A stretch of 7,143 nucleotides of DNA from DASQFU01 sp035632955 (GTDB lineage Bacteria > Eisenbacteria > RBG-16-71-46): the NCBI GenBank assembly GCA_035632955.1, contig DASQFU010000083.1:1-7143 (forward strand), in the 5' to 3' direction. Shown one piece after another: positions 1 through 6,197 of the stretch. The notes beneath the pieces were generated by a model. The model had not been told where the DNA came from and searched no databases. It saw only the letters and a program-made list of their open reading frames with translations. Each line of letters opens with the position of its first letter. The first letter of the stretch is position 1. Both the position numbers and the translations under genes were made by a program.

Positions 1-1
1 C

Positions 2-1099
2 GCGATCCTGATCGGACACTTTCCGCCCGGCCCGTTTGGAGGCGCGGAGGTTCAGGCCGAGGCCTGGGCGCAACGGCTGGCCGATCGCCACCGCGTGACG
101 GTCGTGACGCGTCGCGACCCCGATTCGCTGCCCGAGCACGAGCGTCGCGACGGGTTCGAGATCGTGCGGCTGCCGGTCGCGAGGATTCCTCTCGCGCGCA
201 CGCTCCTCGACCTCCGGCACGTCAGCCGCGCGGTCGCCGCGCTCGATCCTCGGCCGGATGCGCTGCTGTGCTTCCAGACCTTCATTAGCGGTCTCGCTGG
301 CGTGCGCATCCAACGACGGCTCGGTATTCCGGCCGTGGTGTGGATTCGCGGCGAGGTCGAGTATCGCCTCTCGGCCTCGTGGCGGGCGCGCACGTTCTCG
401 CCTGGCGTGTGGCGCAGCGCGCGCACGGTGCTGGTCCAGAGCGAGGGCACGCGTGCCGAGCTGCTGGCGGAGTTTCACCGTGTCGACCCCGCCGCAGCGG
501 CGCAGCTCGAGCCGCGTCTCGTGGTGGTGCCGAACGGCATCGACCTGCCGCCAACCCCCCGTCGGCGCGGCGGCCGCGTGCTCGCGGTCGGACGTCTGAT
601 TCCTGACAAGGGGATGGATTTGGTGGTGGATGCGGTCGCGGGGATGCAAGGCCTTCTGACCGTGGCCGGCGAGGGTCCGGAGCGCGTGCGACTCGAGGAG
701 CGCGCACGGCGTCATGGTCTCGACGCTTGGTTCGAGGGGCACGTCTCGCGCACGCGCCTGAACCAGCTCTACGAGGAAGCCGCGTGCGTCGTTTTAGCGG
801 CGCGGCGCGGCGAAGGACTTCCGAACGTCGTGCTGGAAGCGATGGCGCACGCGCGGCCGGTGGTCGCGACCGACGTCGCGGGAACCCGTGATCTGGTTCA
901 GGATGCCGTCAATGGTTTGCTCGTGCCGCCCGATGATTTCGATGCGCTGCGGGCGGCGCTCGCGCGCTTGTTTCACGAGCGGGGACTCGCAGATCGTCTC
1001 GGCGAGGCGGGGCGACGCACGGCCGAAGGGCATGCGTGGGAACGCGTGCGACCACGGCTCGAGGACGTGCTTCAGCAGAGCATCGAAGCACCCGCCTGA
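2..1099 (+). CDS. GT4-family glycosyltransferase (5'-truncated by window edge)
   Basis: Probably a retaining, cytoplasmic GT-B glycosyltransferase that transfers a sugar from an NDP-sugar during surface-glycan assembly; donor and acceptor cannot be read from sequence. The frame is open from base 2, and the codons before the first possible internal start (GTG at 95) encode the expected GT4 N-terminus, with GPFGGAE at residues 10-16 of the visible 365. The gene therefore begins left of the window and 95 is not its start. The C-terminal Rossmann domain shows VPNGID (176-181), GRLIPDKG (197-204), GEGPER (223-228) and EGLPNVVLE (271-279), which is the E-x7-E motif that binds the donor nucleotide sugar in GT4 enzymes. 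Length is near the family norm of about 360-400 residues, so few codons are missing. It ends in TGA at 1097-1099, convergent with the next gene. Family assignment is firm; specificity is unknown. Confidence 0.95.
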   Translation, partial: AILIGHFPPGPFGGAEVQAEAWAQRLADRHRVTVVTRRDPDSLPEHERRDGFEIVRLPVARIPLARTLLDLRHVSRAVAALDPRPDALLCFQTFISGLAGVRIQRRLGIPAVVWIRGEVEYRLSASWRARTFSPGVWRSARTVLVQSEGTRAELLAEFHRVDPAAAAQLEPRLVVVPNGIDLPPTPRRRGGRVLAVGRLIPDKGMDLVVDAVAGMQGLLTVAGEGPERVRLEERARRHGLDAWFEGHVSRTRLNQLYEEAACVVLAARRGEGLPNVVLEAMAHARPVVATDVAGTRDLVQDAVNGLLVPPDDFDALRAALARLFHERGLADRLGEAGRRTAEGHAWERVRPRLEDVLQQSIEAPA

Positions 1100-1103
1100 A
1101 ACG

Positions 1104-2720
1104 TCATTTCAGATTAGGCACTACGCGCGGGAGGTCGTCGATGTGCAAGCGACGCTCCGGGAAGAGGTCACGCTTCACATCGTAGGACGACAGGGTGTGC
1201 GGCTGCGTGTAGATCGCCGCGTGAGGAAACGGGTCCCTCGCAAGGAGAGTCGCTTCGACGTCTCGAGGCCAATGGCTCGACTTGCGAATGATGTAGATAT
1301 GTTGAGAGCCGCGCGCTAGATGTTCCGCTTGCATCCCAGTGACCAGCGTATCGCACAAGTGAGTGACGTCTCCTCGCTCAACGAACGCCATGACCATCAA
1401 CGGTGATTCATCCGCGAACGCGAGGACGTCGCGCGTCTCGAAGGCCGCGAGACGCCGTCCTTCATCGCGAGAGGTGGCGAGCATGCGACCGATGGCGTTG
1501 CGGTCCGGAAGAAACCAGCCCAGGGGGACGGATACGGTGGCGCGTCGCGACGTCATGGCCGGATACTTCCAGGCGTACCGGCGGCTGATCGGACCGTAGA
1601 GCGCCTCCGCGAGCGCGAAATTCGCGACGACGACGGTTAGGGCCAGCAGCGCAAAGGCTCGCGCTTCTCGCCAGCGTACCGCCAACAAGGCCAATTCCGA
1701 GAGGCCCACCAAGGCATAGAAGAAATGTCGCGAGGGCGCCGGCACCGGGATCCAGAACACGACGGTTGGAATGACGAGCACCAGCGCAAGGATCAGCCGG
1801 GATCGCAGCTCGGGTCGTAACGCGCCGCGCAGTAGACCAACTGCCGCGATCACCCAAGTCCCCACCCCGATCCCGAGCAGCATGAACATTCCCGCACGCG
1901 AGTACGTGTCGCGACCCAGGAAAACCTCGAGGAACGCTCGAAGCTCGCGCGCACCACTCGAGTGCGGAATCATTCGGTTCTGGATCACGCCGAACGTGAT
2001 GACCGAAAGGCCGACGATAGCGAGCCGCCTCGCCAGACGGGCGCCCCGTCCCGTCGATGGGCCTTCCCAAGCCAGCGCGACGAGCCACGGCATGGCGAGC
2101 AAGGCTTCGGCGCGCACGGTGAGTGAGCCCACCCACAGCACGACTGCGGCAATCTCCAGCCCGAGGGCGATACCCGCCCGAACCACCGGCTTGGGGTGAA
2201 CGAGTACCGCACCCAGAAAGAGGAGGGCCGCGGAAGGAAGCAGTGGGTGTCCGGAGTACGAGAGCGCGATCGTCATCGGGGAAAGCGTGACAAGGGCGGT
2301 CGCCAGGACGCCCTTCTCCCCGAAGCGGCGCCAGGCGAGAAGAGCGTAGGCGCCAAATGCGAGCACTCCGGACATCAGGCCCACGAGGCTCAGTGCATCG
2401 AGAAGCGTCGTACCATTCCGGTAGACGGATGCGGGGAGCGCGAGCGCGAGGGTGGCGTAGTAGCCGAAGTGCTGCGCGAAGCCCGGCGCGTGCGCTGGGT
2501 CCAGGGGCATGCCGCGTGCGTGCGCGTGCAGCATTCCGTTCGCGATTCGAACGACGTCGGTATCGCCAACCAACCCCGGCGGTCGGAGCCAGACACCGAG
2601 CCCGGCGAAGACAGCGACGACCAGAACGCTGAGCCACGCAGACGAAGGTAGATGGGGCATCGGCAGTTTGGCGTTCACGGGTGATCGTCGGTCGTGTTCA
2701 CCGTTCCATGGTGGAGCCAT
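1104..2720 (-). CDS. Polytopic membrane protein, GT39/PMT-like glycosyltransferase candidate
   Basis: A 538-residue frame with about 12 hydrophobic segments, for example at residues 28-45, 86-100, 107-130, 136-154, 160-174, 182-200, 232-247, 276-297, 309-326, 332-348 and 354-375. A largely soluble C-terminal domain of roughly 150 residues follows. After the first span comes a GDTD motif (52-55) and a loop leading to HFGYY, resembling the acidic first periplasmic loop of PMT/ArnT-type (GT-C) enzymes, which use polyprenyl-phosphate sugars. This fold match is inference; I do not recognise a specific family and it could be an uncharacterised membrane protein. The start is uncertain. ATG at 2720 gives the longest form; GTG at 2678 overlaps the stop of a possible upstream ORF as GTGA; ATG at 2660 lies nearest the first span. 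None has a clear Shine-Dalgarno sequence. Third-position GC is lower than in the flanking sugar genes. Confidence 0.85.
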   Translation of the reverse strand: MAPPWNGEHDRRSPVNAKLPMPHLPSSAWLSVLVVAVFAGLGVWLRPPGLVGDTDVVRIANGMLHAHARGMPLDPAHAPGFAQHFGYYATLALALPASVYRNGTTLLDALSLVGLMSGVLAFGAYALLAWRRFGEKGVLATALVTLSPMTIALSYSGHPLLPSAALLFLGAVLVHPKPVVRAGIALGLEIAAVVLWVGSLTVRAEALLAMPWLVALAWEGPSTGRGARLARRLAIVGLSVITFGVIQNRMIPHSSGARELRAFLEVFLGRDTYSRAGMFMLLGIGVGTWVIAAVGLLRGALRPELRSRLILALVLVIPTVVFWIPVPAPSRHFFYALVGLSELALLAVRWREARAFALLALTVVVANFALAEALYGPISRRYAWKYPAMTSRRATVSVPLGWFLPDRNAIGRMLATSRDEGRRLAAFETRDVLAFADESPLMVMAFVERGDVTHLCDTLVTGMQAEHLARGSQHIYIIRKSSHWPRDVEATLLARDPFPHAAIYTQPHTLSSYDVKRDLFPERRLHIDDLPRVVPNLK

Positions 2721-3085
2721 TCGGCGACGCGAGCGTCGAGCCTAGAACAGTGGATAACCTTCCCAAAGCGGTATCTAGCCCGCTGCTGACCCGTGGCCGC
2801 ATTCTCGTTCATGATGAGCACTCCAGACGTGAGGAACTCGGAAGGGGCCAACGGGATCGTTTGTGCCCCGCGCATCGAGAGCGATACACTTTCGTCATGT
2901 GAACCGTTCAAGCCCCACACGACGGTTCCGCCAAACCATCGAAGGTCGACCAAGACCGGGGTTGCCATGGGCCGGCCAACCCATCCGCCCGTCTCGAAAA
3001 TCGGGAAGCGCTCGTCACCTCCGGTGGGTGCGGACGCGCCGCAGTCCCGCCGCTCCCGATCGGCTTCGACACCGACCTCACGCAT
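2675..3085 (-). CDS. Possible small protein of unknown function (136 residues)
   Basis: I do not recognise this product. The frame runs from ATG at 3085 to TGA at 2675-2677. Three things favour it. An AAGG lies 8 bases before the ATG on the minus strand. Its TGA overlaps a GTG start option of the downstream membrane-protein gene by four bases (GTGA), a common translational-coupling layout. Its amino-acid composition is mixed rather than the Arg/Ala/Pro-rich pattern of typical antisense frames, with a stretch such as LVDLRWFGGTVVWGLNG near the middle. Against it, about 71% of its codons end in G or C, no better than nearby frames; it overlaps the 5' end of the plus-strand GT39-like gene; and no domain or membrane span is evident. 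If it is not real, 2721-2966 is a divergent intergenic region in which I see no convincing promoter. Confidence 0.33.
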   Translation of the reverse strand: MREVGVEADRERRDCGASAPTGGDERFPIFETGGWVGRPMATPVLVDLRWFGGTVVWGLNGSHDESVSLSMRGAQTIPLAPSEFLTSGVLIMNENAATGQQRARYRFGKVIHCSRLDARVAEWLHHGTVNTTDDHP

Positions 3086-4307
3086 CGCATGGACCTTGAT
3101 CGTGCTAGTGCTCGTCGCGCGAGCGGGCGCGGTTTGGGTTGCGGGTCCACCTCTATTGGAGGGGGACTCGATGCACTACCACGACATCGCGACGAATCTG
3201 AAATCTGGAAACGGCTTCGCCTTCTCGGCCAGCCAACAGATTCCTTGGGTCAGGGACTCGCTCGGAACTCCACGGCCGACGGCCTTGCGTCCGCCCTTCC
3301 TTCCGATCTTTCTGTCACTGCTCTATCGGGCCGGAGTGGAACCCATGGGCGTGCTCGGCGGCAACGTCTTGCTGGCCGGCTTCACGGCGTGGTTGCTCTA
3401 CCGCCTGTCGCGGCGCGTGGGCCTCGACGACCGTTCGGCCTGCATCGCGGTCGCGGCGTACCTGGTCTATCCACCGTTTTCCGCGTTCACGGTCCAGCTG
3501 GTGACGGAAAACTTGTTCATCCCGCTGATCCTCGCGAGTACCTTGATGGTCCTGCGGGCTCTCGATCGACGCTCGACCTTGGACCATGGGATTGCCGGCG
3601 TCCTGCTTGGGCTGGCGGCGCTCACGCGGCCGACCGCGCTCCTTCTGCCCATCGTGCTCGCCGTACCGATCCGCCGGTCCGGATCGAGAGGGATGCAGAT
3701 CGCGGCCCTCCTGGCGGCGTCTGCACTTGTCGTGACACCGTGGGTGGTGCGCAACCATCTCGTGTTCGGCCACTTTCAGCCTACGGCCACGTCGTCGGGG
3801 CGCAACCTATACACGGGGACCTACCCTCCCGGGCGCGGTCGCGGCAATCTGTTGGACTCAGAACAACCTGCTTCGATCCTCGCCGCCCTCCCCGGACGCG
3901 ACGAGTTCGGCGTGGACAGCGTCTACGCAGCCGCCGCCGTGCGGAATCTGCGGGAGTACCCCATGCAGCAGATACCGCTGGCGGCTTCGAAGCTCGTCCG
4001 CTGCTGGTTTCAGGTTTCCGACCGGGACATGTTCCGACCGACGCCTCGCAGCCTGATGATGAACGGCCCGCTGCTCGCGTTGGGCGTGATCGGATGGTAT
4101 GGCCTTTGGAAGCGCCGCGCACCGCACCCTTGGGTTCCGGTGTTCATGGTCGCGTACTCCATGTTCGTCCATGTCACCAGCATCGCGACGGTGCGGTACA
4201 ACCTCATGTCGTGGCCATTCGTCTTCATGGGAGTGGGGGTGGCCGTGATGGCGATGGCGGGAGCATCGGAGAGATTCCGACTGAACCGATCACCTCCGTG
4301 CCTCTAG
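2967..4307 (+). CDS. GT39/ArnT-like integral membrane glycosyltransferase
   Basis: Probably a GT-C membrane enzyme that transfers a sugar from a polyprenyl-phosphate carrier to a lipid, glycan or protein on the outer face of the cytoplasmic membrane. From ATG 2967 it has 446 residues. A polar, Ser/Arg/Pro-rich N-terminus precedes span 1 (about 40-59). The first outer loop carries EGDSMHY (65-71), matching the GDE-x2-Y pattern of these enzymes but with Ser in place of the usual second acidic residue, followed by a GNGF turn. About nine further spans follow, including the family-typical GLAALTRP (215-222), TPWVVRN (257-263) and a late RYN (410-412). The soluble domain of full-length ArnT is absent. 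The start is uncertain: the frame is open upstream to GTG 2793, no candidate has a clear Shine-Dalgarno sequence, and GTG 3024 is also possible. It is divergent from the other membrane-protein gene. Its sugar and acceptor are unknown. Confidence 0.9.
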   Translation: MGRPTHPPVSKIGKRSSPPVGADAPQSRRSRSASTPTSRIAWTLIVLVLVARAGAVWVAGPPLLEGDSMHYHDIATNLKSGNGFAFSASQQIPWVRDSLGTPRPTALRPPFLPIFLSLLYRAGVEPMGVLGGNVLLAGFTAWLLYRLSRRVGLDDRSACIAVAAYLVYPPFSAFTVQLVTENLFIPLILASTLMVLRALDRRSTLDHGIAGVLLGLAALTRPTALLLPIVLAVPIRRSGSRGMQIAALLAASALVVTPWVVRNHLVFGHFQPTATSSGRNLYTGTYPPGRGRGNLLDSEQPASILAALPGRDEFGVDSVYAAAAVRNLREYPMQQIPLAASKLVRCWFQVSDRDMFRPTPRSLMMNGPLLALGVIGWYGLWKRRAPHPWVPVFMVAYSMFVHVTSIATVRYNLMSWPFVFMGVGVAVMAMAGASERFRLNRSPPCL

Positions 4308-4380
4308 GCTCCCGCCCCGGGCCGCGATGGGCGTGCGGTCCAAGCGGCACCTCCCGAGTCCGCCGCGCAGCGGTCGGCAT

Positions 4381-4410
4381 TTGAGATGTACGATCCTTCC
4401 CGGCCATAAT
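4381..4410 (+). promoter_or_regulatory. sigma70-like promoter for the nucleotide-sugar operon
   Basis: TTGAGA at 4381-4386 (5 of 6 to the -35 consensus) and CATAAT at 4405-4410 (5 of 6 to the -10 consensus) are separated by 18 bases. They sit in the only gap, 141 bases, between the GT39-like gene and the dehydratase gene. Transcription would start near 4417, leaving a leader of about 30 bases. The AT-rich hexamers stand out in very GC-rich DNA. This suggests that the three downstream genes form their own transcription unit. No operator or riboswitch is visible. Confidence 0.6.
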
Positions 4411-4434
4411 GCCGCGGTGACTGGAACGCACCAC

Positions 4435-4440
4435 AAGGAT
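4435..4440 (+). promoter_or_regulatory. Ribosome-binding site of the LegB-like gene
   Basis: AAGGAT lies 8 bases upstream of ATG 4449, a good Shine-Dalgarno match at normal spacing. It fixes the start of the dehydratase gene, consistent with the Rossmann motif beginning at residue 11. Confidence 0.6.
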
Positions 4441-4448
4441 CACGCTGA

Positions 4449-5441
4449 ATGAGCCTCGCTCGCGAGCGAGTGCTGGTGACGGGAGCGGGCGGGTTCATCG
4501 GCAGCCATCTGTGCGAGCTGTTGGTGGCGCGCGGGGCGCAGGTGCGCGCCGCGGTCCGCTACAACTCGCGCAACGACTGGGGCCATCTCGCCGACGTGGA
4601 CCACGCCACGCGCGACGCCCTGGACGTCCGCCCACTCGACATCGCCGACCCGTTCGCGGTCGCCGAGGCGGTCAAAGACTGCGCCGTCGTTTTCCACCTC
4701 GCGGCGCTGATCGGCATTCCTTATTCCTACGTCGCCCCGGCCAGCTACCTCGAGGTCAACGTGCGCGGCACCTTGAACGTGCTGGAGGCGGCGCGACGCT
4801 GGAAGGTCCGGCGCGTGGTCCACACCTCGACGTCCGAAGTCTACGGCACGGCCCGCTACACGCCGATCGACGAGGCTCACCCGCTGCAGGGGCAATCGCC
4901 CTACTCGGCATCCAAGATCGCAGCCGATCAGCTCGCCGAGAGCTACCATCGCTCGTTCGGGCTGCCGGTCTCGATCCTGCGGCCGTTCAACGCCTACGGT
5001 CCCCGCCAATCCGCGCGCGCGGTGATCCCGACGATCATCGCGCAGGTGGTTCAGGGGGCGAGCGAGATCCGGCTCGGCAGCCTCGAGCCGGTGCGCGACT
5101 TCACCTACGTCACCGATACCGCGCGTGCGTTCGTCGCCGTCGCGGAGTCCGAGAAGACGATCGGTGTCGTGTGCAACGCGGGCCACGGCAAGTCGATCTC
5201 GATGGGTGAGCTGGCGCGCAAACTTCTCGGCCTGATGAAGGCCGAGGCGAAGGTCGAGAGCGACGCCGGCCGCGTGCGCCCCGAGCACAGCGAAGTGTTC
5301 GAGCTGCGCGCGAACAACGAGCGGATTCAGAGCCTCACGAGTTGGCGGCCCGAGATCGGGCTCGAGGATGGGCTCGGGCGCGCGATCGAGTACGTTCGGG
5401 CGCATCCGGAGCGATTCCGGGCGAGCGAGTACACGATCTGA
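4449..5441 (+). CDS. legB: LegB-type NAD-dependent NDP-hexosamine 4,6-dehydratase
   Basis: An extended short-chain dehydrogenase that should convert an NDP-N-acetylhexosamine to the 4-keto-6-deoxy sugar nucleotide in the cytoplasm. In Campylobacter, LegB acts on GDP-GlcNAc in legionaminic acid synthesis; UDP-GlcNAc remains possible here. The 330-residue product is full family length. It shows TGAGGFIG (11-18, NAD-binding GxxGxxG), the LegB-like block LIGIPYSY (87-94), HTSTSEVYG (125-133) at the active-site TDE position with Ser replacing Asp as is usual in LegB, the catalytic Y152-x3-K156 in PYSASK, RPFNAYGPRQSARAVIPT (178-195), RDFTYVTDTA (216-225) and RPEHSEV (277-283) in the substrate-binding half. 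ATG 4449 is supported by AAGGAT 8 bases upstream and a promoter at 4381-4410. It is first in a same-strand operon, 23 bases before the nucleotidyltransferase. Family is firm from recall of family motifs; the nucleotide and final sugar are inferred. Confidence 0.9.
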   Translation: MSLARERVLVTGAGGFIGSHLCELLVARGAQVRAAVRYNSRNDWGHLADVDHATRDALDVRPLDIADPFAVAEAVKDCAVVFHLAALIGIPYSYVAPASYLEVNVRGTLNVLEAARRWKVRRVVHTSTSEVYGTARYTPIDEAHPLQGQSPYSASKIAADQLAESYHRSFGLPVSILRPFNAYGPRQSARAVIPTIIAQVVQGASEIRLGSLEPVRDFTYVTDTARAFVAVAESEKTIGVVCNAGHGKSISMGELARKLLGLMKAEAKVESDAGRVRPEHSEVFELRANNERIQSLTSWRPEIGLEDGLGRAIEYVRAHPERFRASEYTI

Positions 5442-5448
5442 CGCGAGT

Positions 5449-5454
5449 GGAGAG
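5449..5454 (+). promoter_or_regulatory. Ribosome-binding site of the nucleotidyltransferase gene
   Basis: GGAGAG ends 10 bases before ATG 5465. It decides the start: the frame is open back into the dehydratase gene, but the family N-terminus begins exactly at 5465. Confidence 0.6.
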
Positions 5455-5464
5455 CGCCCGACCC

Positions 5465-6181
5465 ATGCAAGCGATCGTCCTGGCCGGGGGCAAGGGCACC
5501 CGGTTGCGCCCCTATACGACCGTTCTGCCCAAACCACTGGTGCCGGTCGGCGATCTGCCGATCTGCGAGATCGTCGTCCGCCAGCTCCGTGCCTACGGGT
5601 ACCGGCGGATCGTGTTCGCGGTCAACCACCTCGCCGAGCTGATCGAGGCGTTCTTCGGCGACGGGCGCAAGTGGGGCGTCGAGATCCGCTACTCGCGCGA
5701 GGAGCAGCCGCTCGGCACCGCCGGCCCGATCGGCCTGATCGATGGGCTCGACGACGACTTCCTGGTGATGAACGGCGACGTGCTGACGAACCTCGATTTC
5801 GCCGAGCTCATGCGCTCGCATCGCGCGCGGGGCGGAATCGCAACGCTCACCTCGTTTCGCAAGCAGGTGCCGGTGTCGCTCGGTGTGCTGGACATCGGCG
5901 AAGGTGGCCGCCTTCAGAGCTACGTCGAGAAACCAACGCTCCACTACCAGGTGAGCATGGGCATCTACATCCTCAACCGCCGCATCCAGGCAGCGATGAC
6001 CCGCGGCGAGCGACTCGACCTGCCCGATTTGATGCGAACGCTGGTGAGCCGGGGCGAGCACGTTCATTGTCACGACTTCACCGGCGAGTGGTTCGACATC
6101 GGCCGGCCCGAGGACTACGACCTGGCGGTCACGCGCTACCAGGAGGAGCCGGACCGGTTCGTCCCCGGTGGGTCGCGGTAG
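5465..6181 (+). CDS. Sugar-1-phosphate nucleotidyltransferase
   Basis: A cytoplasmic enzyme joining a sugar 1-phosphate and an NTP to give NDP-sugar and pyrophosphate. The 238-residue product is a single GT-A-like nucleotidyltransferase domain. GGKGTRLRP (8-16) is the nucleotide-binding signature; LPKPLVPVG (21-29) follows with Lys23; then QPLGTAGP (81-88), NGD (103-105) with a metal-binding Asp, VEKP (154-157), GIYIL (166-170) and WFDIGRPEDY (209-218) with the second metal-site Asp. It lacks the C-terminal left-handed helix domain of long GDP-mannose pyrophosphorylases and GlmU, and has no N-terminal CBS domains as in Campylobacter PtmE, whose catalytic domain it resembles. Beside a LegB-like dehydratase, a guanylyl- or uridylyltransferase acting on a hexosamine 1-phosphate is plausible. 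The base is not readable from sequence; mannose, heptose or glucose 1-phosphate are alternatives. The next gene's ATG lies 16 bases after the stop. Confidence 0.93.
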   Translation: MQAIVLAGGKGTRLRPYTTVLPKPLVPVGDLPICEIVVRQLRAYGYRRIVFAVNHLAELIEAFFGDGRKWGVEIRYSREEQPLGTAGPIGLIDGLDDDFLVMNGDVLTNLDFAELMRSHRARGGIATLTSFRKQVPVSLGVLDIGEGGRLQSYVEKPTLHYQVSMGIYILNRRIQAAMTRGERLDLPDLMRTLVSRGEHVHCHDFTGEWFDIGRPEDYDLAVTRYQEEPDRFVPGGSR

Positions 6182-6197
6182 CTCCGCCTCCGCGCGC

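Noticed and set aside
2749..2757. DnaA-box-like 9-mer (minus strand TTATCCACT)
   Set aside because: A single near-match with one mismatch, no cluster, no AT-rich unwinding element and no dnaA/dnaN neighbours; chance match.
2700..2760. tRNA-like antisense phrase (ARVAEWLHH) in the small minus-strand frame
   Set aside because: It recalls proteins mistranslated from tRNA genes, but the DNA lacks a tRNA T-loop, anticodon arm and acceptor pairing.
2861..2890. Weak promoter-like pair TTGTGC / TACACT with an 18-base spacer upstream of the GT39-like gene
   Set aside because: Only 3 of 6 and 4 of 6 matches, and nothing else supports it; below the level I would annotate.
4308..4380. Short inverted GC repeats (for example CGCCC at 4313-4317 with GGGCG at 4329-4333) as a terminator for the GT39-like gene
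   Set aside because: Stems are short and no T-rich tract follows, so an intrinsic terminator is not supported.
4440..5537. Long minus-strand open frame (365 codons) opposite the LegB-like gene
   Set aside because: It is antisense to a gene with strong family motifs and reads as Arg/Ala/Asp/His-rich sequence with no domain, as expected for the opposite strand of high-GC coding DNA.
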